64,000 bases of DNA from Sva-07 sp963715825 (lineage in GTDB: Bacteria > Actinomycetota > Acidimicrobiia > Acidimicrobiales > Ilumatobacteraceae). This document shows positions 17,507-26,168 of this stretch, piece by piece (positions within the stretch are counted from its first letter, which is position 1; each line of letters begins with the position of its first letter). Below the pieces are notes generated by a model, which was given only the letters and a program-made list of their open reading frames with translations, was not told the origin of the DNA and did no database searches. The position numbers and the translations under genes are program-made. The stretch lies in the NCBI GenBank assembly GCA_963715825.1, contig CAVQSI010000002.1:1-64000 (forward strand). The letters run 5' to 3'.

Positions 17507-18043
17507 TCACCAGTGGCTGGTACCCGGGGCGCCCTTGAACGGGCCGGTCACGTTGGCGGTGACCCAGCCGCCGTAGAAACTGCCCTCGTTGCTGGTGACA
17601 CGTTCGTCGTCGATCCAGCACTCGTCGGCCTTCTGGGCGTAGAACGCCCAGTGCCCTGCCACCTCTGCTGACCCGCGCGTCGGTGTCGGGTAGGTCCAGG
17701 CCGCGTCCACCACACGCTCGTCGCCCACCACGATGTCGGCGTACTCGGCGACGCCCTTCCACTCGCACAACGTTCGACGCTCCGACGGTGCGAGCACGTC
17801 GAGGTCGACGAATTCGGGAGCCACGTAGTACGCCGGCGGCTGGCTGGTCTCGAGCACCCGAACCGCAGCCGGTGCGTCGACGATCGTCACGCCGGCGTGG
17901 ATCACGCGCACCCGCCACTCGACTCGCTCGATGCGCGGCGGACGCGGATAGTCCCACACCGACTCGACTGGTTTTCCATTCGCTGCGATCTCCATCGCGT
18001 CCACGATGCGCCTGGTACACCGCGGACGTCGAGTCGTGCTCAC
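17507..18043 (-). CDS. DUF427 domain protein
   Basis: A 178-residue protein with the DUF427 fold, whose biochemical role is unknown. The family pattern is clear: DYPRPPRIERVEWRVRVIHA, then RVLETSQPPAYYVAPEFVDL, CEWKGVAEYADIVVGDERV and the C-terminal half (HWAFYAQKADECWIDDERV). GTG 18043 gives a GTGA overlap with the rsgA stop and is used; ATG 17995 (MEIAANGKPVES) is an equally reasonable start. It is co-transcribed with rsgA. Confidence 0.8.
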   Translation of the reverse strand: MSTTRRPRCTRRIVDAMEIAANGKPVESVWDYPRPPRIERVEWRVRVIHAGVTIVDAPAAVRVLETSQPPAYYVAPEFVDLDVLAPSERRTLCEWKGVAEYADIVVGDERVVDAAWTYPTPTRGSAEVAGHWAFYAQKADECWIDDERVTSNEGSFYGGWVTANVTGPFKGAPGTSHW

Positions 18044-19104
18044 AGGTCGTCGAACTCGGACTCCTCGGGCGGAGTCGTGCGGCCGCCCGCCCGCTTGTCG
18101 GCGGCTTTGTCGTGGGCGCGCTGTTCCTCCTCGAGCGCCGCTTCCTCCTCGATCAGCCGCTCGAGGCTGGTGAGCCGGACCGGATCGAGGTCACCCGCCG
18201 CGATCGCCGCCTGCACCGCGCATCCCGGCTCCTGGTCGTGCTTGCAGTCACGGAACCGGCAGTGGTCCATCAGGTCGAAAACGTCGGCGAACGCCCGCTC
18301 GATCCCGTTGCCGGACAGCCACAGGCTGAGGGCCCGCACGCCCGGCGTGTCGATCAACCAGCCCTCGCCCGCGAGCGGCACCAGTTCGGCCGCCACGGTG
18401 GTGTGGCGGCCCCGCTGGTCGCCCTCGCGAACCGCTGAGGTCGCCTGACGCTCGGCGCCGACGAGCGCGTTCACCAGCGTCGACTTGCCGACACCGCTCG
18501 CGCCGAGGAACGTCAGCGTCCGATTCCCGACGGCGTACTCGCCGATCTCGTCGATCCCGTCGCCGCTGATCCCACTCGCCAGCAGAACCGGGACGCCGAG
18601 TGCGACGTCCTGGAGTGCGACGCGCCCCGGCTCGGGATCGTCGACGAGATCGGTCTTGGTGAGCACGACCACCGGCTCGGCACCGGAGTCGAAGGCGAGG
18701 ACGAGCTCACGCTCCAGGCGGCGCGGGCTCGGCGGCGACCCGAGCGCGTGCACCAGGAACACGACGTCGATGTTGGCCGCGAGCGTGTGCGACACCGCCC
18801 GCATCCCGTCGAACGACGCCCGACGCGTGAACGCCGAGCGCCGCTCGAGCACGTGCTCGACGCGCTCGCCATCGTCGGACGCGATCACCCAGTCACCGAC
18901 CGCAACGTCGGCGCCGATGTTGCGAACCCGCAGCGGGTCCGCTGCGCCCCGCGCTTCGGCGATTTCGCGCACCACCGTGCTCCATCCGCGATCGAGCCGG
19001 GACACGCGGCCGGGCGATCCAGGCCGACCGAGTTCGGACCACGCCTCGTCGAAATCGGCCGCCCAACCGAGTGCCGGGTCCGGCTCGTGACGTGCGCTCG
19101 ACAT
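18040..19104 (-). CDS. rsgA: Small ribosomal subunit biogenesis GTPase RsgA
   Basis: A 354-residue circularly permuted GTPase that helps 30S subunit maturation. An N-terminal OB-like domain (VRNIGADVAVGDWVIASDDG) leads to G4 TKTD, then G1 FLGASGVGKSTLVNAL, G3 LIDTPGVRAL and the zinc domain with HCRFRDCKHDQEPGCAV. The acidic and basic C-terminal tail is longer than usual. ATG 19104 fits the family N-terminus; the frame stays open far upstream but only antisense to topA. Confidence 0.93.
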   Translation of the reverse strand: MSSARHEPDPALGWAADFDEAWSELGRPGSPGRVSRLDRGWSTVVREIAEARGAADPLRVRNIGADVAVGDWVIASDDGERVEHVLERRSAFTRRASFDGMRAVSHTLAANIDVVFLVHALGSPPSPRRLERELVLAFDSGAEPVVVLTKTDLVDDPEPGRVALQDVALGVPVLLASGISGDGIDEIGEYAVGNRTLTFLGASGVGKSTLVNALVGAERQATSAVREGDQRGRHTTVAAELVPLAGEGWLIDTPGVRALSLWLSGNGIERAFADVFDLMDHCRFRDCKHDQEPGCAVQAAIAAGDLDPVRLTSLERLIEEEAALEEEQRAHDKAADKRAGGRTTPPEESEFDDL

Positions 19105-19182
19105 CGTGGACGAACGGTACCCGCGATGGGGATTCGCGTGTTCCCTTGGCACACTCACGTTCGGTGAAGCGGTGACGCCGCC

Positions 19183-19212
19183 TTGACAACCTGCGCCTGA
19201 ATCACCTAGCGA
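19183..19212 (+). promoter_or_regulatory. Candidate topA promoter
   Basis: TTGACA (19183-19188) and TAGCGA (19207-19212) are separated by 18 bp, ending 45 bases before the topA start. The -35 is a perfect housekeeping-sigma match and the -10 is weak. It lies in the divergent rsgA/topA spacer. Confidence 0.45.
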
Positions 19213-19257
19213 AGACAACGAAATCCCCTCACGAACAGCAACCTGCGAAAGGCATTG

Positions 19258-22005
19258 ATGCCCAAACCCCTCGTCGTCGTCGAGTCGCCCGCCAAGGCCA
19301 AGACGCTGTCGAAGTTCCTCGGCAGCGACTACGACGTGCGCGCCTCGGTCGGCCACGTGTCCGACCTGCCGAGCAAGGGGCTCAACATCGACGTCGACAA
19401 CGGCTTCAAGCCGACCTACGAGTTGACCGAGCGCGGCAAGACCGTCGTCAAGGATCTCAAGGCGGCGCTCAAGGACGCTTCGGAGCTCTACCTCGCAACG
19501 GACGAAGACCGCGAGGGCGAGGCCATCTCGTGGCACCTGATCGAGTACCTCAAGCCGAAGGTGCCCGTGAAGCGGATGGTGTTCCACGAGATCACCAAGG
19601 CGGCCATCGACCACGCGGTCAACAACCCGCGCGACCTCGACTACGGGTTGGTCGATGCCGCCGAGACGCGCCGCATCCTCGACCGCCTGTACGGCTACGA
19701 GGTGTCGCCGGTGCTGTGGCGCCGGGTCAACCGTGGCCTGTCGGCGGGTCGCGTGCAGAGCCCGTCGGTGCGACTGATCGTCCAGCGCGAACGCGAGCGC
19801 ATCGCCTACGTCACCGCCGACTACTGGGACATCGACCTTGGTACGGCAACCCAGCCGGCCTTCGGCGCCAAGCTCGTTGCCGTCGATGGCGCACGCGTCG
19901 CCACCGGCAAGGACTTCGACTCGTTGGGCCAGGTGTCGGCGAAGGCGGTGGCGCTCGACGAGGCGCGCGCCCGCGGGCTCGCCGACGGCCTCGACGGCGC
20001 CACGTTCACCGTCCGCTCGGTCGAGGAGAAGCCGTACCGGTCGTCGCCCAAGGCGCCGTTCATGACCTCGACGCTCCAGCAGGAGGGCGGCCGCAAGTTG
20101 CGCCTGTCGTCGTCGCAGGTGATGCGCGTCGCGCAGGGCCTCTACGAGCGCGGCTTCATCACCTACATGCGTACCGACAACGTCGTGCTGTCCGACGAGG
20201 CGATGCAGGCCACACGAGCGGCGGTCACCAGCGAGTACGGCGCCAACTACCTCAACGCCGCGCCGAAGCAGTACTCGTCGAAGGTCAAGAACGCGCAGGA
20301 GGCCCACGAGGCGATCCGCCCGACCACGCCGTACCGCTCGCCACAGCAGCTCTCGTCGGAACTGAACAGCCAGGAACTCGCCCTGTATCGGCTGATCTGG
20401 CAGCGCACGCTCGCGTCACAGATGGCCGACGCGACCGGCGTCACCGTCAGCGTGCGAGTCGCGGCCAATGCCACCGACCGCTCAACGGGTGAGCTGACCG
20501 ACTGTGAGTTCGCTGCGTCCGGCACCACGATCACCTTCCCCGGTTACCGGGCCGTCTACGTGGCGTCGAAGGAGGAGACCGGCGACGACGAGGGCGAGAA
20601 CGAAGCGCTGCTGCCGCCGCTCACCCAGGGCGACGTGGTTCCCATCGCCTCGATCGAGCCGAACGGCCACAGCACCTCGCCGCCCGCGCGCTACACCGAG
20701 GCGTCGCTGGTCAAGCGGCTCGAGGAACTCGGCATCGGGCGTCCGTCCACCTGGGCGTCGATCATCCAGACCGTTCAGGACCGCGGCTACGTCTGGAAGA
20801 AGGGTCAGGCGCTCGTGCCGACCTGGACCGCCTTCGCCGTGATCCGCCTGCTCGAAGAGCACTTCGACGCGCTGGTCGACTACGACTTCACCGCATCGAT
20901 CGACGCCGACCTCGACGAGATCGCGAGCGGGCGTCGCGCGAAGGACAAGTGGCTCAAGCGCTTCTACTTCGGCGACACCGGCGACGGCGACACCCAACCG
21001 ATCTCGGCCGAAGCCGGCTTCGGCGAAGACGCGCTGCTCGGCCTCAAGCGCCTCGTCGAGGAGAACCTCGACGAGATCGACGCCGCCGAGATCAACACGT
21101 TCCCACTCGGCCCCGACGACGACGGCAATCTGATCGTCGTCAAGCCCGGCAAGTACGGCCCCTACGTCAAGCGCGGCGACGACACCGCGAGCGTGCCCGA
21201 CGACCTGGCCCCGGACGAGTTGACCATCGCCAAGGCGATCGAGCTGCTCGCTGCACCGAAGTCCGACGAGCCGATCGGTGAGCTCGACGGCTACCCGGTG
21301 TACGCCAAGAACGGCCGCTACGGCCCCTACGTGCAGTGGGGCGACCACGACGATCCGCCGCCCGGGCTCGAGAAGCCGAAGATGTCGAGCCTGTTCAAGA
21401 CGATGGTGCTCGAGCGCATGACGATGGACGAGGCCGAGGCGCTCCTTCAGCTGCCCCGTCACCTCGGCGACGATCCGTCCGACGGTGTCCCGATCTACGC
21501 GAACAACGGCCGCTACGGCCCGTACGTGCAGAAGGAGAAGGACTACCGCAACATCGACTCCGAGGACCAGCTGCTGCAGATCACGCTGGCCGAGGCGTTG
21601 GCGATCTTCAGCCAGCCCAAGGTGTACAAGCGCGGTGGCGGGAACATGGCGGCGAAGGGCCCGCTGCGCGAGTTCGGTACCGATCCGGTGAGCGAACGAC
21701 CCGTCGTCGCCAAGGACGGCAAGTTCGGCGTGTACGTCACCGACGGCGAGACGAACGCGTCGCTCGGCAAGGGTGACCGGCTCGAGGAGATGGCCCCCGA
21801 GCGCGCCTACGAGCTGCTGGCGATTCGTCGCGAGGCGATCATCGCCAAGGGTGGCCCGACCAAGAAGCGCGCTGCGAAGAAGAAGGCACCGGCCAGGAAG
21901 AAGGCTGCCGCGAAGAAGTCGGCGGCAACGAAGAAGGCGCCCGCCAAGAAGGCCGCTGCGAAGAAGACCGCGGCCAAGCCGGTCATCACCGACCTCAACA
22001 GCTGA
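19258..22005 (+). CDS. topA: DNA topoisomerase I
   Basis: A 915-residue type IA topoisomerase that relaxes negative supercoils. The Toprim domain opens with LVVVESPAKAKTLSKFL and carries ATDEDREGEAISWHL. Further on come the hinge GRVQSPSVRLIVQRE and the catalytic Tyr in FITYMRTDN (Tyr303). The C-terminal repeats (GKYGPYVKRGDDTASV, NGRYGPYVQWGDHDDPPPG, NGRYGPYVQKEKD, GKFGVYVTDGET) are the actinobacterial type, followed by a Lys/Ala tail of about 45 residues that aids DNA binding in this phylum. ATG 19258 follows GAAAGG; the TTG just before it is not needed. Confidence 0.97.
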   Translation: MPKPLVVVESPAKAKTLSKFLGSDYDVRASVGHVSDLPSKGLNIDVDNGFKPTYELTERGKTVVKDLKAALKDASELYLATDEDREGEAISWHLIEYLKPKVPVKRMVFHEITKAAIDHAVNNPRDLDYGLVDAAETRRILDRLYGYEVSPVLWRRVNRGLSAGRVQSPSVRLIVQRERERIAYVTADYWDIDLGTATQPAFGAKLVAVDGARVATGKDFDSLGQVSAKAVALDEARARGLADGLDGATFTVRSVEEKPYRSSPKAPFMTSTLQQEGGRKLRLSSSQVMRVAQGLYERGFITYMRTDNVVLSDEAMQATRAAVTSEYGANYLNAAPKQYSSKVKNAQEAHEAIRPTTPYRSPQQLSSELNSQELALYRLIWQRTLASQMADATGVTVSVRVAANATDRSTGELTDCEFAASGTTITFPGYRAVYVASKEETGDDEGENEALLPPLTQGDVVPIASIEPNGHSTSPPARYTEASLVKRLEELGIGRPSTWASIIQTVQDRGYVWKKGQALVPTWTAFAVIRLLEEHFDALVDYDFTASIDADLDEIASGRRAKDKWLKRFYFGDTGDGDTQPISAEAGFGEDALLGLKRLVEENLDEIDAAEINTFPLGPDDDGNLIVVKPGKYGPYVKRGDDTASVPDDLAPDELTIAKAIELLAAPKSDEPIGELDGYPVYAKNGRYGPYVQWGDHDDPPPGLEKPKMSSLFKTMVLERMTMDEAEALLQLPRHLGDDPSDGVPIYANNGRYGPYVQKEKDYRNIDSEDQLLQITLAEALAIFSQPKVYKRGGGNMAAKGPLREFGTDPVSERPVVAKDGKFGVYVTDGETNASLGKGDRLEEMAPERAYELLAIRREAIIAKGGPTKKRAAKKKAPARKKAAAKKSAATKKAPAKKAAAKKTAAKPVITDLNS

Positions 22006-22048
22006 GCGATGAGTTTCCGCGCGGACAGGTCGCGCGAAGACTCATCGC
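22006..22048. repeat. Intergenic palindrome, type A, copy 1
   Basis: A 43-base inverted repeat directly after the topA stop. The 18-base arms begin GCGATGAGT and end ACTCATCGC, with one wobble and one mismatch in the stem, around the 7-base loop GACAGGT. No T tract follows. A near-identical copy sits 20 bases further on and a third lies after disA. Confidence 0.85.
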
Positions 22049-22068
22049 TACCGGTTCCGCACCCCACA

Positions 22069-22110
22069 CGATGAGTTTCCGCGCGGACAGGTCGCGCGAA
22101 GACTCATCGC
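22069..22110. repeat. Intergenic palindrome, type A, copy 2
   Basis: Same as copy 1 apart from its first base (42 bases counted here), in the same orientation, between topA and efeU. The tandem arrangement suggests either duplication or a double terminator for topA. Confidence 0.85.
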
Positions 22111-22166
22111 TACGGAGGTCCGGGCCGCGAGAATGTCGAGATGTTGTCTCGCGGGAAGTCCGCTCG

Positions 22167-22180
22167 TTAGGCTGACCTAA
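22167..22180. promoter_or_regulatory. Candidate IdeR/DtxR iron box upstream of efeU
   Basis: TTAGGCTGACCTAA, extended to a 6-base inverted repeat (GTTAGG, 4 bases, CCTAAC), lies about 60 bases before the efeU start. It resembles the known IdeR/DtxR consensus, in which iron-loaded regulator blocks transcription. Its place upstream of an iron permease supports the reading. Confidence 0.6.
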
Positions 22181-22240
22181 CTTCGACGAAGCCGGAGGGT
22201 GGGCTGACGGCCCGCGACGCTCACCACGAGGAGATCCCAC

Positions 22241-23089
22241 GTGCTGCAGACATTCCTCACCGGGCTCCGCGAGGGGCTCGAAGCGGCGCTCGTCGTCAGC
22301 ATCTTGATGTCGTTCATGGTCCGCAGCGGTCACCGCGATCGCATCCCAGCACTCTGGGCAGGCGTCGCCGTGGCCGTCATCGTGTCGTTCGGATTCGGCG
22401 CACTCCTGCACTACACCTCGGCATCGATGAGCTTCGAGACCCAGGAGGCCTTTGGCGGCATCTTGTCGATCGTCGCCGTCGTGTTCGTCACCTGGATGGT
22501 CTTCTGGATGAAGCACGCGTCGCGAACGCTCAAGGGCGAGCTCCACGACAAGATGTCCGCTGCGATCGAGATCGGCACGATCGGCGTGTTCACCGCAGCA
22601 CTACTCGCCGTCGGACGCGAAGGGCTCGAAACCGCGCTCTTCCTGTATCCGACGTTCCAGGCGCAGGGCGCCGGAGCCGGTCCGGCCATCGGCGCGCTGC
22701 TCGGCATCGTCACCTCGGTCGTCATCGGCGTGCTGCTCTACCGCGGGGTGGTGTCGATGAACCTGGCGGTCTTCTTCAAGTTCACGGGTGCGGCCCTGAT
22801 CGTGATCGCCGCCGGCGTGCTCGCCTACGGGGTGCACGATCTGCAGGAGGCCGGCCTCCTGCCGGGCATCGACACCCTTGCCTGGGACGTCGACGGGTGG
22901 GAGATCACCAGCTGGTACGGGGCGCTCCTCAAGGGCATCTTCAACCTCGGCCCGCAGATGACCGTGCTCGAGATCGTCGTCTACCTCGGGTACCTCGTCC
23001 CCACCATGGTGCTGTTCCTGCTCCCACCGAACACGCCAGCACGCACGCATGCCGACGCTGCTGCTGCCGTCGGCGAACCCGTCCGCTGA
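22241..23089 (+). CDS. efeU: FTR1-family iron permease (EfeU-like)
   Basis: A 282-residue multi-pass membrane protein that brings iron across the cytoplasmic membrane. It has the two iron-binding REGLE motifs of the family, at residues 10-14 and 126-130, and about seven hydrophobic helices (for example LWAGVAVAVIVSFGFGALL and ILSIVAVVFVTWMVFWM). GTG 22241 follows GAGGAG. It is followed within 35 bases by a cupredoxin lipoprotein gene, and preceded by a candidate iron box, so iron-controlled expression is likely. No EfeB peroxidase is nearby. Confidence 0.92.
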   Translation: MLQTFLTGLREGLEAALVVSILMSFMVRSGHRDRIPALWAGVAVAVIVSFGFGALLHYTSASMSFETQEAFGGILSIVAVVFVTWMVFWMKHASRTLKGELHDKMSAAIEIGTIGVFTAALLAVGREGLETALFLYPTFQAQGAGAGPAIGALLGIVTSVVIGVLLYRGVVSMNLAVFFKFTGAALIVIAAGVLAYGVHDLQEAGLLPGIDTLAWDVDGWEITSWYGALLKGIFNLGPQMTVLEIVVYLGYLVPTMVLFLLPPNTPARTHADAAAAVGEPVR

Positions 23090-23122
23090 ATCGCCCCCAT
23101 CGCCCCTCCGAGGAGTTCCATC

Positions 23123-23822
23123 GTGACCCGACGCCAAGTCCTGCTCGCCGTTCCGGTTGGCGCCCTGCTGGCGGTGTCCGCCTGTTCCACCGAGGCCGCC
23201 GACTCGACCGTCGAGGTGACCGGCACCGACGACGGCTGCGTCATCGCCCAGGACGTGATCGACGCCGGCAAGGTCGGCTTCGAGTTCACCAACGACGAGC
23301 AGCAAGGTCAACGAGCTGTACGTGCTGAAGGCGAACGGCGACACCCTCGGCGAGGTCGAGAACGTCACGACGGGCACCTCGCGCACCCTCACGGTCGACC
23401 TGGTCGCCGGCGACTACCTCGTGCGCTGCAAGCCCGGTCAGTCCGGCGACGGCTTCGAGTCGCCGTTCACGGTCACCGGCGACGGCGGCACCGCACAGGC
23501 CGAAGCCGGCCGCGAGATCGCCTTCGACGCGATCGACTTCGACTACGAGAACCTCGACGTGACCGGCATCGCCGATGGCGACACGATCCGCTTCGCGATG
23601 GACAACCTCGGTGAGCAGGCCCACGAGTTCGAGGTGCTCGACCCCACCGGCGAGCCGATCGGCGAGGTCGCCGCCACGAACCCGGGCGAGTCAGGCGGCG
23701 CCACGATGACGTTCACCTCACCGGGGGTGTACACCTACCAGTGCATCCTGGTCGACCCCGCCACCGGCCAGCCGCACACCGAACTCGGCATGATCGGCAC
23801 CTTCGACGTCACCTCGCAGTGA
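23123..23822 (+). pseudogene. Cupredoxin-domain lipoprotein of the iron-uptake unit, one +1 frameshift
   Basis: An exported protein: RRQVLLAVPVGALLAVSAC is a lipoprotein signal ending at the Cys. An N-terminal cupredoxin-like domain of the EfeO N-terminal type (VEVTGTDDGCVIAQDVIDAG) follows. Near 23298 one extra base breaks the frame; after it the match continues (NELYVLKANGDTLGEVENVT), then a second cupredoxin-like domain (DNLGEQAHEFEVLDPTGEP, PGVYTYQCILVD). Cys in the last motif and the nearby His are possible copper ligands. Length is 3n+1. It probably hands iron to EfeU. The break is likely a sequence error. Confidence 0.75.
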
Positions 23823-23833
23823 CCGCGAGGCCA

Positions 23834-23878
23834 TCTCGTGAACAAGATCACCTCTGAGGGGTGAACTTGTTCACGAGA
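23834..23878. repeat. Intergenic palindrome, type B, copy 1
   Basis: A 45-base inverted repeat between two convergent genes. Arms TCTCGTGAACAAG and CTTGTTCACGAGA pair perfectly; inside, after one A/A mismatch, TCACC pairs with GGTGA around the 7-base loop TCTGAGG. It may act as a two-way terminator, though no T tract is present. Confidence 0.85.
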
Positions 23879-23892
23879 ACGCGGGGTCGTCG

Positions 23893-24393
23893 TCAGGTGA
23901 AGATGATCTGGCCGCCGGCGGCCATGTCGTAGAACTCGCCGACGGTGATGATGTCGTCGAGTTCGTCGATCAGGTCCTCGCGCTCCATGCCGAACAGCTC
24001 GACCGAGGCCAGGCAGGCGTAGAGACCGGCGCCGGTGTCGTGGATCATCTCGATGAATTCGGCGATGCCCGGGAAGTCGAGCTTCTCGATCTGCTTCTCC
24101 ATGTACTTGGTCATCAACGCCGAGGCACCGGGAATGGCGCCCGCCAGCGTCGGGAGGTGCAGACCCGGGTTGCCGACGGTGGCGACCTTGATGTGGTCGT
24201 GACGCTCCTTGTGCACGGCGTCCATGCCGAAGAAGGTGAAGAAGAGGTTGGCCTCGATGCCCTCGTTGCGGGCCCCGTTGGCCATGATCAGCGCCGGGTA
24301 GATGCCCTCGAGTGAACCCTTCGAGACGATGATCGACACCTTCTCGATCGGCGCCGCAACCGGCGCGGTGGGAATGGGATGGGTGTCGGTCAT
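23893..24393 (-). CDS. dsrE2: DsrE2-like sulfur-relay protein (DsrE/F/DrsE family)
   Basis: A 166-residue DsrE-family protein. KVSIIVSKGSLEGIYPALIM begins the fold, followed by ANLFFTFFGMDAVHKER and a central helical region. The family Cys lies in GLYACLASVELFGM, where DsrE2 carries its persulfide-bearing Cys; DsrE2 can be membrane-linked, and this one has only short hydrophobic stretches. It should accept or pass sulfane sulfur between SQR products and the TusE/DsrC-like carrier. Its start is 1 base after the upstream stop, so the three genes form one operon. Confidence 0.86.
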   Translation of the reverse strand: MTDTHPIPTAPVAAPIEKVSIIVSKGSLEGIYPALIMANGARNEGIEANLFFTFFGMDAVHKERHDHIKVATVGNPGLHLPTLAGAIPGASALMTKYMEKQIEKLDFPGIAEFIEMIHDTGAGLYACLASVELFGMEREDLIDELDDIITVGEFYDMAAGGQIIFT

Positions 24394-24394
24394 G

Positions 24395-24715
24395 TCAGAT
24401 GCAGCCCTTCGGCTTGGGGATGCCCGCCACCAGGGCAGCGAGCTTGGCGGGGCCCTTCGGGAACAACACGAAGAGTTCCTTCGTGGTGACGTCGGAGAGC
24501 TTGCTGATCTTGCGGACGGTCGGGCCCGTGCCCTTGTCGAAGTACTCCGAGCGCATCAAGTCGATGACCACCCAGTGTCGGTCGGTCAGCGGGGTCGGCA
24601 CGCCGACCTCGGTGGCGATCTCGGGTGCCATCTCCTTGGTCCACTGTTGGGCGTCGACGAAGAACCCTTCGTCGTTCACCTCGACAGGAGTTCCGGCGAG
24701 TGTCTTGGTTGGCAT
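24395..24715 (-). CDS. TusE/DsrC-like sulfur carrier protein
   Basis: A 106-residue DsrC-family protein. The pattern is clear from VNDEGFFVDAQQWTKEMAPE through LTDRHWVVIDLMRSEYFDKG to the flexible tail AGIPKPKGCI. The penultimate Cys that binds persulfide is present. The second Cys of true DsrC is replaced (LFPKGPAKLAALVAG), so it cannot form the DsrC trisulfide and should behave as a TusE-like one-Cys carrier. It lies between SQR and DsrE2. Confidence 0.9.
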   Translation of the reverse strand: MPTKTLAGTPVEVNDEGFFVDAQQWTKEMAPEIATEVGVPTPLTDRHWVVIDLMRSEYFDKGTGPTVRKISKLSDVTTKELFVLFPKGPAKLAALVAGIPKPKGCI

Positions 24716-24718
24716 GGT

Positions 24719-25999
24719 TCAGGATCCTTTCGTGTCAGCCGTCACGGGCTGCTTCTTGCCGAACTTGGGCATGTCGGGGCCGATGCCGGGGATGTCGCGC
24801 CCGGGCAGCAGGCCGTGCCAGTAGAAGGACTGGAACATCAACTTGCCGAGGTGGTTCGCCCGCGACTCCTTGAGCAGCGGCAGACCGACCGGGCCGGGGT
24901 AGTGACCGCCGACCGGTTCGTCCTCGTAGTTGAAGTCGATCAACAGCGCCTTGGAGAATCCGGTCTCGATGAAACAGTTGGCGTGGCCGTCGTAGGTGTG
25001 CTCGATCGGCTCACCGTTCAGGAACGCCTCGATGTTCTCCACCAGCACCTCTCCCTCGAAGTGGGTGACCGAACCCGCCTTGGACGTCGGGACGTCAGCC
25101 GCGTCGCCGATGACGAAGATGTTCGGCTTCACCGTCGACTGCAACGTGGCGTTGTCGGTCGGGATGAACCCGAGTTCGTCGCCGAGGCCAGGCGAGTTCT
25201 CGACGTACTCGGCGCCGCCGTGGAGCGGGATCATCACGGCGAGGTCGAACTCGACCTCGCGACCGTCCCAGCTGATCAACTTGCCGTTCTCGCCGTCGAC
25301 TTCGCCGGTGTTGAACTCGGCGATCACCTCGACGTGCTTGTCGTCGAGCAGGGATCCGAGCGCCGCCGACGCGGTCGGCTTGGTGAACGCACCGTCGAGG
25401 GGTGTGACGTAGGTGATCCGCACGTCGTCGCGAACTCCCTTGTCGGTGAAGTACCAATCGGCGAGGAACGCGAACTCGAGCGGAGCAACCGGGCACTTGA
25501 TCGGCATGTCGATCACATTGATCACGATGTGACCCGACTCGAAGTCGTCGAGCGCTTCGGCCAGGGCGACAGCGCCCTCCATGTCGTAGAACGTGTGGAC
25601 GGTCTCGCGCCAACCCGGACCGGTCATGCCCTCGGTTTCGTCCGGGAGCAGGATGGTCCCCGTGGCCACCAGGAGCACGTCGTACTCCAGCGTCGTGCCG
25701 TTCTGGAGTTCGACCGTGTTCGCCTCGATGTCGACCGACTCGATCGGGCACTGGTGGTAGTGGATGCCCTTCTTGAGCTGGCGGTCGCGCTTGCGGACGA
25801 TCTCGTCCGGCTCGGTGAGCCCGAAGGGCACGAACAGCAGGCCGGGCTGGTAGACGTGGCGGTTGTCCTGATCGACGATGTCGATGCGCAGGTCGTCGTT
25901 CTTGAACTTCTTGCGCAACCGGTTGGCAGCAAGCGTGCCGCCGGTTCCCGCGCCGAGGATGACGAGTCGTTGCTGTTGCCCCAGTGCTTGGCCAGACAT
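24719..25999 (-). CDS. SQR-like FAD-dependent sulfide:quinone oxidoreductase
   Basis: A 426-residue flavoprotein that would oxidise sulfide to sulfane sulfur at the membrane and reduce quinone. The FAD motif is LVILGAGTGGTLAANRLRKK; a second flavin motif is KPNIFVIGDAADVPTSKAG. Candidate redox Cys are in NVIDMPIKCPVAPLEFAF and DGHANCFIETGFSK. The C-terminal region LGKLMFQSFYWHGLLPGRDI may touch the membrane. ATG 25999 is chosen because the flavin motif follows within 15 residues, although the frame stays open to 26128. It heads an operon with TusE/DsrC-like and DsrE2 genes, suggesting that the sulfur made is passed to carriers. Confidence 0.85.
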   Translation of the reverse strand: MSGQALGQQQRLVILGAGTGGTLAANRLRKKFKNDDLRIDIVDQDNRHVYQPGLLFVPFGLTEPDEIVRKRDRQLKKGIHYHQCPIESVDIEANTVELQNGTTLEYDVLLVATGTILLPDETEGMTGPGWRETVHTFYDMEGAVALAEALDDFESGHIVINVIDMPIKCPVAPLEFAFLADWYFTDKGVRDDVRITYVTPLDGAFTKPTASAALGSLLDDKHVEVIAEFNTGEVDGENGKLISWDGREVEFDLAVMIPLHGGAEYVENSPGLGDELGFIPTDNATLQSTVKPNIFVIGDAADVPTSKAGSVTHFEGEVLVENIEAFLNGEPIEHTYDGHANCFIETGFSKALLIDFNYEDEPVGGHYPGPVGLPLLKESRANHLGKLMFQSFYWHGLLPGRDIPGIGPDMPKFGKKQPVTADTKGS

Positions 26000-26024
26000 C
26001 TCTGCGATCTCCAATCGTGTGGGC

Positions 26025-26037
26025 CGCAATCGTTGCG
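26025..26037. promoter_or_regulatory. Candidate operator upstream of the SQR operon
   Basis: CGCAA-TCG-TTGCG, a perfect 5+3+5 inverted repeat, lies 26 to 38 bases upstream of the SQR start in the divergent spacer with tmk. A dimeric repressor such as an ArsR-type persulfide sensor could bind here; none is encoded nearby. Confidence 0.3.
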
Positions 26038-26168
26038 ACCGCTTCTGAACTCGACGGTACGCACCGGCCGCGTCGTCCACTACGGCCTTTCGTCCCGATC
26101 CCCTCCGGGGTATGTACACGTCCTGCACTCCATTTCCATCGCCGGCCGACTCGTTACCATCGCCGGTC

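Noticed and set aside
22006..22110. Classical rho-independent terminators for topA
   Set aside because: The hairpins are strong but no T run follows either, and near-identical sequence elsewhere points to a repeated element; a termination role is still possible.
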